Positions 1 to 9,332 of a DNA stretch of 45,301 nt are shown piece by piece. Position 1 is the stretch's first letter, and the number at the start of each line of letters is the position of its first letter. The translations under genes and the position numbers were made by a program. The DNA comes from Desulfobacca acetoxidans. Lineage in GTDB: Bacteria > Desulfobacterota > Desulfobaccia > Desulfobaccales > 0-14-0-80-60-11. The stretch covers positions 1 to 45,301 of the forward strand of contig DYLF01000011.1 of the NCBI GenBank assembly GCA_020722205.1, given 5' to 3'. The notes under the pieces are model-generated. The model was not told where the DNA came from and made no database searches. It worked only from the letters and a program-made list of their open reading frames with translations.

Positions 1-722
1 GGATCAGCGATATCCCCCACCACCATAGCCCCCTGGGAGGCTTCCACGCAAGCCGGCAGCTGGCCTTGGTCCAAACGCTCCACGCACAACAAACATTTCT
101 CCACCACACCCTTTTCCCGGGTGGGATAGGTTTCGTTGGGCTTGGCAATAAATGGCCGCGGATCGCGCCAGTTAAAGCTGCGGGCCCCGTAAGGGCAGCC
201 AGCCATACAGTAGCGGCAGCCGATACAACGGTGCATGTCCATCATCACTATGCCGTCCGGCCGCCGAAAGGTGGCCTGAGTGGGGCACACCCTGACGCAC
301 GGTGGATTATCACAATGATTGCACAACAGCAAAAACGGCAGCTTGTGCAACCTTTCCTGCATATGCTCCTGTTCCTGCCCCGGGAAGGCATGCTCAAAGG
401 TGTCGGTCCAGAGCCACTTCATCTGCCAGCGGTTCTTCTGGTCGTCACTGATGCTCACCTCCGGATCCACCGGTGGTGATGTCATTTGGGGGACGTTATG
501 GAGACTATGGCAGGCCTTGATGCATTTGGCCGCCAACTGCTCCGTCATCTTCCGCATGTCCACCACCATGGCCCAGCGCTTGGCCACCAAGGCCCCGGGC
601 TTCGGTGTATATTGGGCCAGCGCCTGGCCGGGTAAAACCAGTTCCCAGACCGCCTTGCCACCCAATCCCATTAACGTCGACAGTCCAGCAATCCGCAAAA
701 ACTCTCGCCTGTTGATACCCAT
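1..722 (-). CDS. dsrO: DsrO, periplasmic iron-sulfur subunit of DsrMKJOP (partial, C-terminus off left edge)
   Basis: Ferredoxin-like subunit of the DsrMKJOP transmembrane complex, which links the quinone pool and periplasm to cytoplasmic sulfite reduction. I translated it by hand because it runs off the window; about 240 codons are present. The N-terminus carries a twin-arginine signal (NRREFLRIAG, then a hydrophobic stretch), so export by Tat is expected. Cysteine clusters for [4Fe-4S] centres follow: CNHCDNPPCVRVCP, CIGCRYCMAGCPYG and CLLCVERLDQGQLPAC, the usual NrfC/DsrO arrangement. The ATG at 722-720 overlaps the dsrJ stop codon as TGATG, which implies translational coupling. DsrP should follow to the left. 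I see no defect in the visible part. Confidence 0.93.
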   Translation of the reverse strand, partial: MGINRREFLRIAGLSTLMGLGGKAVWELVLPGQALAQYTPKPGALVAKRWAMVVDMRKMTEQLAAKCIKACHSLHNVPQMTSPPVDPEVSISDDQKNRWQMKWLWTDTFEHAFPGQEQEHMQERLHKLPFLLLCNHCDNPPCVRVCPTQATFRRPDGIVMMDMHRCIGCRYCMAGCPYGARSFNWRDPRPFIAKPNETYPTREKGVVEKCLLCVERLDQGQLPACVEASQGAMVVGDIAD

Positions 723-1213
723 CACTTCGCCTCCGCCCGGGCCACCTGTTTCTTCTCCCGATCGAGATGGCAACCCCAACAATTAGGTACGACCGCCGCA
801 TAATTATGGCACTGGTCGCAAAATTTCGTTTTGTTCGAGTGACATTCCAGACAGGTATTCTGCAGACTGATCAGGTATTTCTTGCCGCCGGCCCCGGTGA
901 ACTCCCGGTTGCCGTCGCGCACCACCTGATCCCGCCAGTCATTTAACAGCTGCATATGGCTGGCCCGCATGTACTCCAACTCCATCACACACTTCCGCTC
1001 CTTCTCCGGCAGCTTCATAATGGCCGGGGTGTTCAGATCCGGTTTGGGAGCAGGCACCGACTTGCCCAAATTAGGCACCAGAGGAAGGATGATGACCAAG
1101 AGGAAGATGACCAGCCCCGCCAGCACATATTTGCTGTCGTACAGTTTGCTGGCCACCTGGGGCCGTTCCGCAAAGTAGCCGAATTCGTTCTTGTAATCGC
1201 CGTTTTTACTCAT
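722..1213 (-). CDS. dsrJ: DsrJ, triheme cytochrome c subunit
   Basis: Periplasmic-facing triheme cytochrome c of the Dsr membrane complex, 163 aa. It has one N-terminal transmembrane anchor (about residues 28-48) and three CXXCH heme sites close together near the C-terminus (CLECH, CDQCH, CWGCH). A further cysteine before them (KCVMELEYM) may be the axial ligand of the unusual His/Cys-ligated heme known in this family; that role is inference. I chose the ATG at 1213 over an upstream codon at 1252 because the sequence GGAGGCGGAAG precedes it and the protein then begins MSKNGDYKNE. It overlaps the end of dsrK by 8 nt and the start of dsrO by 1 nt. Confidence 0.93.
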   Translation of the reverse strand: MSKNGDYKNEFGYFAERPQVASKLYDSKYVLAGLVIFLLVIILPLVPNLGKSVPAPKPDLNTPAIMKLPEKERKCVMELEYMRASHMQLLNDWRDQVVRDGNREFTGAGGKKYLISLQNTCLECHSNKTKFCDQCHNYAAVVPNCWGCHLDREKKQVARAEAK

Positions 1214-2849
1214 CTTCCGCCTCTCCCTCCGCTTCCTCGGCCTTCCCCACACCTACCAGGTCGCGATCCCGAAGGTCAGTAGTGCGTTCGATTTCATCAT
1301 CGAAGACCAGAGCATTGCCCACCAGTTCGTGGATGCCGGTGATTTCCATGCCGGGCACCCAATATGCCATCAGAGTCGGTAAAACCGCCCGATCAATGGC
1401 ACAGATGCAACCTAAATGATTTACCCCATATTTGTCATGCACATACCTGACGGCATTGGCCCGGGGAAAGCCCCCCCGCATCCTCATTTCCAGGTATTCG
1501 TCGGCGTTTACCCCGCTGCCGCTGCCGCAGCAGAAGGTCTTCTCCCGGATGGTATTGGGCGGCATCTCAAAAAAATGCCCCTCCGGCAGGACATGGCGGA
1601 TGATATAACGCGGCTCCTCAAAAATGCCCATGGCCCGGCTGGTATTGCAGGAATCATGAAAGGTCAGCTTGAGGTGAGCATTGCGCTGGGGGTCCAACTT
1701 CAACTTGCCGTGATGTATCAGGTCGGCGGTGAACTCGCAGATGTGAACCATTTTATGTTCGCGGGCATGCTCAAATACCGTGCCGGTGATGGGAGACTTG
1801 GGCACTTCCAGGAAGGTCGCCGGTCCGTGCCAAGTGGTCATATACTGGTTACACACCCGCCACATATGACCACACTCGCCCCCCAGGATCCATTTGACCC
1901 CCAGCCTCTTGGCCTCCTCATAAAATTTGGCATTGAGCCTTTTGCCCATTTCATGGGAGATAAAGTACCCGAAGTTACCTCCTTCAGCCGCATAGGTGCT
2001 GATGGTGTAATCGAGACCCAGATATTGAAAGAGGAGCAAATAACCCATATAGGTATATGTCCCCGGGTCTGCGAAATAATCCCCCGAAGGCGCAATGAAT
2101 AGTATCTCGGCTCCTTTACGGTTATAGGTGACTTCCGGCAGGATGCCGGTAATTCGTTCACATTCCTCCGCAAAGAAGTCAATCATATCCTTATAGGCAT
2201 GCGGGGTGGCCCCAATATGTCCAACTTTTTCATAACAACTGGCCACCGAGGCCATCACCCACTCAATATTTATGCCCACGGAACTCAGAAGTTCCCGGCC
2301 GAGAATGGTCATCTCGGCCATGTCAATGCCATAGGGACAGAAAAGGGAACAACGGCGGCACTCGGTGCATTGATAAAGATAGAAAAACCATTCCTTTAGC
2401 ACATCTTCCGTCAGATCCCGGGCACCTGCCACTTCCCCCAGAAGCTTGCCCGCTGTCTTGAAGTATCTCCTATAAACCGACCGCAACAACTCGGCCCGCA
2501 ACACCGGCATGTTCTTGGGATCTCCTGAGCCTAAAAAGTAATGGCACTTATCGGCGCAAGCCCCGCATCTTACACAGATGTCAAAAAAGAGCTTCAAAGT
2601 CCTAAAGCGCTTCAGCCGGTCTTCCATCCCGGCCAAGATTATTTCTTTCCAATCCGGCGGCAGATGCCAGTCCTCATCCGGCACAGACCATTTCCGGGGA
2701 TATGGGTAGCCGATCATTTCCAGCCACTTCGGACTAGGAGCATTCAAATAGACCCCCGGCCGAAACTCCGGTTTGGTATCCATCCAGCTCTTCGCCGGGG
2801 GACGGTAATTGATCCTGGTTAATTCCTTGGGGGTGGGAACTTTAGCCAT
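1206..2849 (-). CDS. dsrK: DsrK, HdrD-like catalytic iron-sulfur subunit
   Basis: Cytoplasmic iron-sulfur protein of the Dsr complex, related to HdrD of heterodisulfide reductase and thought to act on the DsrC trisulfide/disulfide. The protein is 547 aa. Two [4Fe-4S] clusters are visible in the first third (CVRCGACADKC at about residue 92 and CTECRRCSLFC at about 160). Cysteine-rich CCG-type sequence for the noncubane catalytic cluster follows (GGECGH, HDSCNTSRAMG, CCGSGSGVN). The C-terminus ends in an acidic, low-complexity tail. It starts 2 nt after the dsrM stop codon and overlaps dsrJ by 8 nt, so the block is one operon. Confidence 0.95.
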   Translation of the reverse strand: MAKVPTPKELTRINYRPPAKSWMDTKPEFRPGVYLNAPSPKWLEMIGYPYPRKWSVPDEDWHLPPDWKEIILAGMEDRLKRFRTLKLFFDICVRCGACADKCHYFLGSGDPKNMPVLRAELLRSVYRRYFKTAGKLLGEVAGARDLTEDVLKEWFFYLYQCTECRRCSLFCPYGIDMAEMTILGRELLSSVGINIEWVMASVASCYEKVGHIGATPHAYKDMIDFFAEECERITGILPEVTYNRKGAEILFIAPSGDYFADPGTYTYMGYLLLFQYLGLDYTISTYAAEGGNFGYFISHEMGKRLNAKFYEEAKRLGVKWILGGECGHMWRVCNQYMTTWHGPATFLEVPKSPITGTVFEHAREHKMVHICEFTADLIHHGKLKLDPQRNAHLKLTFHDSCNTSRAMGIFEEPRYIIRHVLPEGHFFEMPPNTIREKTFCCGSGSGVNADEYLEMRMRGGFPRANAVRYVHDKYGVNHLGCICAIDRAVLPTLMAYWVPGMEITGIHELVGNALVFDDEIERTTDLRDRDLVGVGKAEEAEGEAEDE

Positions 2850-2851
2850 AA

Positions 2852-3907
2852 TTATTCCTCTTTCTCAGCCGACTCCGGCAAGATTTCCACAGGGAGGCCA
2901 GCTTCATACATGGCTTCCCGGTAAGCTGCTTCATGTTCCAGATAAGGATGGAATTTGACAGGATAATTCCAGGGATTGACATGCATTACGGCCCGATTGT
3001 TGTTAGGCAGGTTCCGCGTGGGGCTTAAAAATACCCCCGGCATGTGCATCAACTTGCTGAAGGGAAAATAAGCAAACAACACACACACCAGAAACAGGTG
3101 GATGTACAAGATCACCCCGATGCCCGGCACCACCTTGGGTTTAAAAGTGGCCAAACCTATGACCAGCTCCTTCACCGCGGTGATGTCCACTTTAATAAAG
3201 TAGCGCATCAGAATGCCCGTAGTGGCGATGCTGATGATCAGCAAAAGCGGGAAATAATCCGCGGCGAGAGAGATATAGCGCAGGGTGGGAGTGTAAATCC
3301 GGCGCAACAGCAGATAAAGCCCGGCAACCACCAGGACTATACCACTCAAATAAACGGTGGGGACATAAAACTGGATGAAACCGTCCACCTCTCCCAGAAG
3401 GTTGACAAAAGCCGGTGCCGGTTCCGTCACAAACCGGAGGTGGCGGAGCAGCACCACCAGAAAGGCATAGTGGAAGGCAATAGCCCCCAGCCACAACCAT
3501 TTATAGGACCAATATACCAGTTTGCCACCTGCATAGGTCTCGGGCATCTCCCGCAGTTCGGCCCGCAGGTTGCGAAAAAGACTACGAAAAGCTAAAATCT
3601 CCAAGGCCATCCGGCCCAGGGTCTGCATGGTGTTGGCGGGATTGTCAAGTTTCTCCCCCAAATCCCGGCTGATCCACCCCAAGCTGCGCTGTTGCCCGGC
3701 CGTAGTAGGTATCCGAAAAGGCACCGGCGACCGGAGCCAGCGGATTATTTGGTAGACCAACCCCTCAATAAAAATCAGGATCGCCAAATACGGTATCACC
3801 ACTCCGAAAAGCAGCTGTAGGTTGGCCTTCACGCCTATAAAGGCAATCACCACCAGGCCTATGACGGCAAGAAAAGCCACGGAGAAATGACGCTTAAAAA
3901 AGTCCAT
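2852..3907 (-). CDS. dsrM: DsrM, membrane cytochrome b subunit
   Basis: Integral membrane diheme cytochrome b (NarI/HdrE type) that exchanges electrons between menaquinol and DsrK. The protein is 351 aa with about six hydrophobic helices (near residues 10-27, 32-52, 135-155, 185-205, 218-236 and 265-285). Candidate heme-ligand histidines lie in FHYAFLVVLLRH and in YIHLFLVCVLFAY. The N-terminal pair of helices before the NarI-like core and the polar C-terminal tail are usual for DsrM of sulfate reducers. The ATG at 3907 has GAGGTG upstream. It lies 79 nt after the RsbRD-N gene and 2 nt before dsrK. Confidence 0.94.
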   Translation of the reverse strand: MDFFKRHFSVAFLAVIGLVVIAFIGVKANLQLLFGVVIPYLAILIFIEGLVYQIIRWLRSPVPFRIPTTAGQQRSLGWISRDLGEKLDNPANTMQTLGRMALEILAFRSLFRNLRAELREMPETYAGGKLVYWSYKWLWLGAIAFHYAFLVVLLRHLRFVTEPAPAFVNLLGEVDGFIQFYVPTVYLSGIVLVVAGLYLLLRRIYTPTLRYISLAADYFPLLLIISIATTGILMRYFIKVDITAVKELVIGLATFKPKVVPGIGVILYIHLFLVCVLFAYFPFSKLMHMPGVFLSPTRNLPNNNRAVMHVNPWNYPVKFHPYLEHEAAYREAMYEAGLPVEILPESAEKEE

Positions 3908-3986
3908 GAATTTTCACCTCATCGTGCTTTTGTGTTATTGATTCTGTGCCGTTACCGGTCGGCTGTCGTCAACCCTCCTTTATTCT

Positions 3987-4496
3987 TTACTCCAATTCCA
4001 TGCCCAAACCGGCTTTCCTCAACAGACCGCTGACCCGACGCTTCACCTCATCGATCCGAATCTCGGATAACTTTTCCCGACACTGCATATAAACCTCAAA
4101 GCCCAGCAGCGCCAGACCATCGATGTGGGATTCAAACTCCAGGCACTGCCGCCCCAACTCTTCATCACACAACTCCGCCGCCAGCTCCTCCCGGATGAGA
4201 CCCTTGAGTAAAAAAATAAAGGCCAACGCCTGGGAGGGGGAAAAATCCTGCACCGCCTTCACCCGAATGATCTCGTCCAGATAACCCTTGAGCTCCTCCT
4301 CCTCCGTCTCCTGCAGCAAGGCCCCGTATAGTCCCTCAATCCCCCGGGATAACCGGTGGGCTACCGGATTCTGAAAGCGATCTTTTTCCTTACGAAAAAA
4401 TTGGCGGGTTTCGAGGGGATAGCTCTCAAAAAGCGCCTCACGCCAGCGCTCGACCAACACGGCCCTTTTCTCTTTTAGAAGCCCATTCAACACCAT
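3987..4496 (-). CDS. RsbRD N-terminal domain-like protein leading the dsrMKJO operon
   Basis: A 169-aa, soluble, all-helical, charge-rich protein with no signal or membrane segment. It resembles the RsbRD N-terminal (RsbR co-antagonist-like) domain, which in sulfate reducers is often encoded just before dsrM. The opening LLKEKRAVLVERWREALFESYP is the conserved start of that domain. The function is not established; a regulatory or assembly role for the Dsr complex is inference from position only. The start follows GGGGGGGAGGGCAGC. It is the first gene after the promoter at 4640-4668, with a leader of about 135 nt, so it is probably co-transcribed with dsrMKJO. Confidence 0.8.
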   Translation of the reverse strand: MVLNGLLKEKRAVLVERWREALFESYPLETRQFFRKEKDRFQNPVAHRLSRGIEGLYGALLQETEEEELKGYLDEIIRVKAVQDFSPSQALAFIFLLKGLIREELAAELCDEELGRQCLEFESHIDGLALLGFEVYMQCREKLSEIRIDEVKRRVSGLLRKAGLGMELE

Positions 4497-4639
4497 GCTG
4501 CCCTCCCCCCCATGCAGCTCCCGGCATCGCCTGAGATCCCCCTAAAGCAGGAACACATACTTCAGGCAAGCACCCAAAATGACACAAGATAATTTTAGAA
4601 ACATTTACACCTGATTACGTGAATTTCATCACAAGACCT

Positions 4640-4668
4640 AACATAAAAAATATACAAAACGGTGTCAA
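4640..4668 (-). promoter_or_regulatory. Sigma70-like promoter of the RsbRD-dsrMKJO operon
   Basis: Reading the minus strand: TTGACA (4668-4663), a 17-nt spacer, then TATGTT (4645-4640). The -35 box is perfect, the spacing is optimal and the -10 matches 4 of 6. Transcription would start near 4633 and give a leader of about 135 nt before the RsbRD gene. The region around it is distinctly AT-rich compared with the coding DNA. Confidence 0.65.
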
Positions 4669-4669
4669 G

Positions 4670-4703
4670 AAAAAAATGGGCCCTCTGCTTCAGCAAATCG
4701 GCC
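4670..4703 (-). terminator. Rho-independent terminator after the small membrane protein gene
   Basis: On the minus strand GGCC-GA-TTTGC-TGAA-GCAGA-G-GGCC can fold into an imperfect hairpin, followed by CA and seven T. It lies 15 nt after the stop codon at 4718 and directly upstream of the dsr -35 box, so it would insulate the dsr operon from read-through. Confidence 0.55.
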
Positions 4704-4717
4704 TCGATAGTTTTGAG

Positions 4718-4951
4718 TCAGGTCTCGGAGTCGCCGGCCTTGCTCTCCGTCAGACCGTGTTTCTGCCGGCGCCGGATATACTTGAACTCCCGATAGTCCA
4801 GAAGATCAAACCAATAAAGATTGGCTAACAACAGGAGGGTTAACATTATCAGATTCCGGACATTGTCCCAGCCGATAAATCTCAGCAAGAACTTTGCCGC
4901 CACCAGACAGATCAACAAGCGCACCGACAGATTAAATACTCTCCTGACCAC
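4718..4951 (-). CDS. Small two-helix membrane protein, unknown function
   Basis: A 77-aa protein that I do not recognise as a named family. Two hydrophobic segments are visible (about residues 8-26 and 33-49), followed by a basic, polar tail with FKYIRRRQKH. The predicted topology is a helical hairpin with a cytoplasmic basic end. It lies on the same strand as the HAD phosphatase gene, 89 nt downstream of it, and is followed by a likely terminator at 4670-4703. The ATG at 4951 has weak purine sequence upstream (GTAAGGGGAGTGG). Composition is like the neighbouring genes, so it is probably real. Confidence 0.55.
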   Translation of the reverse strand: MVRRVFNLSVRLLICLVAAKFLLRFIGWDNVRNLIMLTLLLLANLYWFDLLDYREFKYIRRRQKHGLTESKAGDSET

Positions 4952-5040
4952 TCCCCTTACCCTCTCGGCCCAGGCCGGTCACCAATATCACCAATAACGA
5001 TGGCCAAACCATCTGCCTGAGGCAGATAGCTAATAACCGC

Positions 5041-5709
5041 TCATAAGCCTGATGGCCGGATTCTGCAGCCACCGGTATTGCCTTCCCCCACCAGGCTTAA
5101 GCTCTCGATCAAAGCCGGCCCCTCGGCAAAGGAATCCAAATAATAGGCCGCTTTAAGCCCCGGATTGCGATAAGCCACCAGGGTCACCCCAGCATTGCGC
5201 GCAAACTCCTCGTCCACCAGAGAATCACCGATGTAAATGGCCTCCTCCGGCCGCAGGGCCAAACGCTCCAAAATGACCCAGAAAGATTCCGGATGGGGTT
5301 TGGGCCGGGTCACATCCAAGGCCGAGACCACCACGTCAAAATACTGCCACAGATTGTGCTGCTCGAGTACTGAGCGGGTGGTGGTGGTGCGGTTGGTCGC
5401 CAAGGCGGTCTTGAATCTGGGGCGCAAGAATTCTAAAAAATCCCGTAGATAAGGCTCCTCCAACATCATCGGGATAAATGGTCGGTAGTCAAAGGTGCGC
5501 ACAAATGCCAGCACCTTTTTCAGGTCTTGCGGCTCACTGAACAAATGTTCCAAAGACTGCCGAACGGTGTGGCTGTGCACATAGTCCACCGCCTCGGCCG
5601 CCATGGGCGGCCGGCCAAAGTTCGCCAAAATACTGTTGTAAAATGCTATATTAGCTCCCCGAGAGTCAAACAACACCCCGTCACAATCAAACCCCACCAG
5701 TTTTAACAA
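5041..5709 (-). CDS. HAD-family phosphatase (phosphoglycolate phosphatase-like)
   Basis: Haloacid dehalogenase superfamily hydrolase, 222 aa, probably cytoplasmic and acting on a small phosphorylated metabolite. Motif I is DCDGVLFDS at residues 9-17 (nucleophile and acid/base Asp). Motif II is the threonine in ALATNRTTTT, motif III the lysine in RPKPHPE, and motif IV IGDSLVDEEFA. A helical cap lies between motifs I and II, as in subfamily I phosphoglycolate phosphatases and Gph-like enzymes. The substrate cannot be told from sequence. It precedes the small membrane protein gene and may share a transcript with it. Confidence 0.85.
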   Translation of the reverse strand: MLKLVGFDCDGVLFDSRGANIAFYNSILANFGRPPMAAEAVDYVHSHTVRQSLEHLFSEPQDLKKVLAFVRTFDYRPFIPMMLEEPYLRDFLEFLRPRFKTALATNRTTTTRSVLEQHNLWQYFDVVVSALDVTRPKPHPESFWVILERLALRPEEAIYIGDSLVDEEFARNAGVTLVAYRNPGLKAAYYLDSFAEGPALIESLSLVGEGNTGGCRIRPSGL

Positions 5710-6001
5710 GAACTACCTCCGGAAGCAGATTATCCTTCCCAGGATGGCGCGATTTAATGGCAGGTATCTAAGAAATCGGAGACTGTCATATTCTTTGCCG
5801 GCCAGATGCCGGCTGTCCCCAATCTCATTTACCCGACAGAATTATAACACCAGGAGGCCCCCCCCACCAAGAGCATATTGATCCCCCCCTTTTTTTATCA
5901 GTTCCAGGTCTTATAACGGCTCTCGGTAAGGTGCCAGCGGCGAGGAATTAAGATTGATGGTCTCGAAAAAAGTTAGTTTGCTATCGCTGTTCACAAGATT
6001 A

Positions 6002-7090
<1,089 letters not shown>

Positions 7091-7122
7091 TCAACCGGCA
7101 CATTTCCTTTTCGGCGCTTGGA

Positions 7123-7587
7123 CTATTTGGCCATCCGGTTATTTTGCCCTCCCTGGAGCTTTTCCACAAAAACTTCTAACCCATAGTTGTCCACCGCAAA
7201 TAATAAGTGGGTGGTGTTGGCCCGGAACTGCTGCTCCTCCAGATTCAGGAATTCCGCTTCGGGCGGTAACAGATGAACGGAACCGGGGGCCATCTCCCGC
7301 GTTAAAAACGCCCCGGCCAACATGTTGGCGGCTTCTTTAAAAGCGTCCGTGACCTTGTCGGCATCGATGCTGTCCAGGTCTTCGCCCAAAAGGTTGGCCG
7401 TCATTTCTTCCGCCATCTTCAAGGGCACCGTCAGACCCACCCGGAATAACTGGGGCCCGTTGACCGGCACCCAGGCCCGAATGCCCGGACCCCGAAAAAA
7501 ATCGGCCACCTCCTCCACCGTCTCCGGAAAGAGGAAAAACATGGTCTCCATCACCTCAAAAGTCGCAGCCTTCAAGTTCTGTTGCAT
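7123..7587 (-). CDS. CheX-like CheY-phosphate phosphatase
   Basis: A 154-aa protein resembling the CheX/CheC chemotaxis phosphatase fold, expected to dephosphorylate CheY-P. Asp81, Glu85 and Asn88 (in DAFKEAANMLAG) fit the D/S-x3-E-x2-N active-site pattern of CheC/CheX/FliY. I placed the start at the ATG at 7587, which has GGGGGGCAG directly upstream; an ORF reaching 7809 in this frame is only the shadow of cheY. It overlaps the end of cheY by 32 nt, so translation is probably coupled. I see no CheZ in the operon, so this may be the phosphatase that ends signalling. Confidence 0.82.
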   Translation of the reverse strand: MQQNLKAATFEVMETMFFLFPETVEEVADFFRGPGIRAWVPVNGPQLFRVGLTVPLKMAEEMTANLLGEDLDSIDADKVTDAFKEAANMLAGAFLTREMAPGSVHLLPPEAEFLNLEEQQFRANTTHLLFAVDNYGLEVFVEKLQGGQNNRMAK

Positions 7588-7975
7588 CTGCCCCCCCTGT
7601 TTCACCCAGGATGGTGGTAAGTTTCGCCCTGATTTCTTCCGGCTTAAAAGGTTTCTTAATGTAGCCCTGAATGCCCAGTTGCTCAAAGACCCCCATGACC
7701 TCGCGGCGCCCCTCCGTAGAAACCATGACCACCGGAATGGTGCGCCAGAGGTTATGACTGCGCAAGGCCTGCAACAGAGCCGCCCCGTCCATTTCGGGCA
7801 TGTGGACATCCGAGAGAATAATGTCCACCCAGTTGTTCTCCAGCACCCGCAGAGCCTCTTTGCCGTTGGCCCCTTCGTAAAATTCTCCGATGTTAAAACC
7901 GGAAATCTTCAACACCTTGCGGATGAGAGCCCGCATAGTCGCGGAATCATCAACGATGAGAACATTGTACGCCAT
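7556..7975 (-). CDS. CheY-like single-domain response regulator (second copy)
   Basis: A single receiver domain of 139 aa. The acidic pair is DD at residues 9-10, the phospho-acceptor Asp56 is in LSDVHMPEMDG, the conserved Ser/Thr is in MVSTEG and the lysine is in KKPFKPEE. A short C-terminal tail (GGADATELEGCDF) follows the domain. It overlaps the HDOD gene by 26 nt upstream and the CheX-like gene by 32 nt downstream, which makes a tightly coupled trio. It is less like classical flagellar-motor CheY than the copy at 14787-15188, and could be a phosphate sink or have another output; that is inference. Confidence 0.93.
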   Translation of the reverse strand: MAYNVLIVDDSATMRALIRKVLKISGFNIGEFYEGANGKEALRVLENNWVDIILSDVHMPEMDGAALLQALRSHNLWRTIPVVMVSTEGRREVMGVFEQLGIQGYIKKPFKPEEIRAKLTTILGETGGADATELEGCDF

Positions 7976-8831
7976 TGATATTCCCCATCAGGCCAAAAAA
8001 GGCTTGCGCTTCCTGCCAGGCGCTGCCAAACTGCAGCAGCACCTTCTGCAAATCCCGCTCCCTTAGATGAAAATGCTGCATCACCTCCGGGTAGCCCGTA
8101 TAGGCCAATCCATCTGCGCTCAGATCCTGACCGAACATCAGAACTAATAGATCAGCCAAATAAACCGCCTGCACCAGGTCATCACCAAAGCCTTGACGTT
8201 TGTTAAGGTGATGCAGCATGATGACCAGGCGCAAACGATCGGGAAAATCCCACAGCCGCGCCATCTCCCCCCCTAATTCGGCGTGGTCGACCCCCAATAC
8301 CCTTTTCTCCGCCTCCTGAAAAGACACCCCCTGCCCCAACACCACCTCCATGATCTCCGTGAACTTCTTCTCCACAAACAGCGACAACACCAACTTGCCG
8401 ATATCATGAAGCAGGCCGCCAGTAAAAGCCATCGCCCGGTCTCCCAGAGACAGCTCCCGCGCCAAGAGGTCCGTCATCAGCGCAACGCTCACCGAATGCC
8501 GCCATAAACCCTGACGCTCCGGGAAGTAGCCAGGCGTGGCGCCGGCAAATAACCGGGTGGCCCCACTGGCAATGATAATCTTCAGGAGCTCTTGCGTCCC
8601 CAATAACATCAGCGCCTGGTGTAGAGAGTGAATTTCCCGCCGCAGTCCGAAATAAGCCGAATTGCTGATGCGCAAGATGTTGGCGGTGATGGCCGGATCA
8701 TACTTGACTACTTCCACCATCTCCTGAATGCTCACCTCGGGTTTGCTCAATAACATCAAAGCCCGTTGCGCCACCATGGGAAAGGGGGGCAAGTTCTTCA
8801 GGGACTTAAGTATCTGAGGAATGTAACTCAT
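7950..8831 (-). CDS. HDOD-domain signalling protein
   Basis: A 293-aa cytoplasmic protein made of one HDOD domain (a non-catalytic relative of HD-hydrolase domains common in bacterial signalling). The start LKNLPPFPMVAQRALMLLSKPE is the typical HDOD entry and GLLHDIGKLVLS is the HD-like centre. The family usually lacks phosphodiesterase activity; whether this copy is active is not clear. It sits between cheD and cheY in the operon and overlaps cheY by 26 nt, so it probably works with that receiver, but its exact role is unknown. Confidence 0.88.
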   Translation of the reverse strand: MSYIPQILKSLKNLPPFPMVAQRALMLLSKPEVSIQEMVEVVKYDPAITANILRISNSAYFGLRREIHSLHQALMLLGTQELLKIIIASGATRLFAGATPGYFPERQGLWRHSVSVALMTDLLARELSLGDRAMAFTGGLLHDIGKLVLSLFVEKKFTEIMEVVLGQGVSFQEAEKRVLGVDHAELGGEMARLWDFPDRLRLVIMLHHLNKRQGFGDDLVQAVYLADLLVLMFGQDLSADGLAYTGYPEVMQHFHLRERDLQKVLLQFGSAWQEAQAFFGLMGNINGVQCSHR

Positions 8832-8844
8832 GATCCTGACTCTT

Positions 8845-9324
8845 CTATAATTCTAAATTATCCTGACCAACAGTCTTGACCCACACTCTGCCGCTGGCCA
8901 TCTCCAGAAACATGGTGCGCGCTCTCATACCGCCCACATCTTCTTTATCAATGAGAACATTGTTCTTGAGAAAAATCTTGCGCACCGCCGCATAGTTGCG
9001 ACGCCCTATCTGAAAATGCTCCTCTCCCCCCAGCACCTGACTGCCACCGGCCAACTTCACTTTCAGGCGCGGCTTCTGGGCCCCCAAGGCGTAACAGTCC
9101 CGAAAAAGCTTTGGTATCCCCGTATCGGCAAACATAAAGGGGTTGTCTCTGGCCTTGGCCGGGTCCAGGCTGGAGTCCGGCAACATGAAATGCAACAGTC
9201 CTCCCACCCTGGCCACCGGATCAAATATCGCCACCCCAATACATGATCCCAAGGCATGGGTGACTATCACATCCTCCTCTTTATTGCTCACCTTTAAATC
9301 CGCTACACCCACTACTATCTGCAT
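8845..9324 (-). CDS. cheD: CheD, chemoreceptor glutamine deamidase
   Basis: Deamidase that converts receptor glutamines to methyl-accepting glutamates and is often stimulated or sequestered by CheC/CheX partners. The protein is 159 aa. The catalytic cysteine lies in THALGSCIGVAI (about residue 28) and the catalytic histidine in GLLHFMLP (about 44), with the conserved threonine/serine region later. It starts 8 nt after the cheR stop codon. Its presence beside a CheX-like protein fits the CheC/CheD-type adaptation circuits of many non-enteric bacteria. Confidence 0.94.
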   Translation of the reverse strand: MQIVVGVADLKVSNKEEDVIVTHALGSCIGVAIFDPVARVGGLLHFMLPDSSLDPAKARDNPFMFADTGIPKLFRDCYALGAQKPRLKVKLAGGSQVLGGEEHFQIGRRNYAAVRKIFLKNNVLIDKEDVGGMRARTMFLEMASGRVWVKTVGQDNLEL

Positions 9325-9332
9325 CCCCGCCT

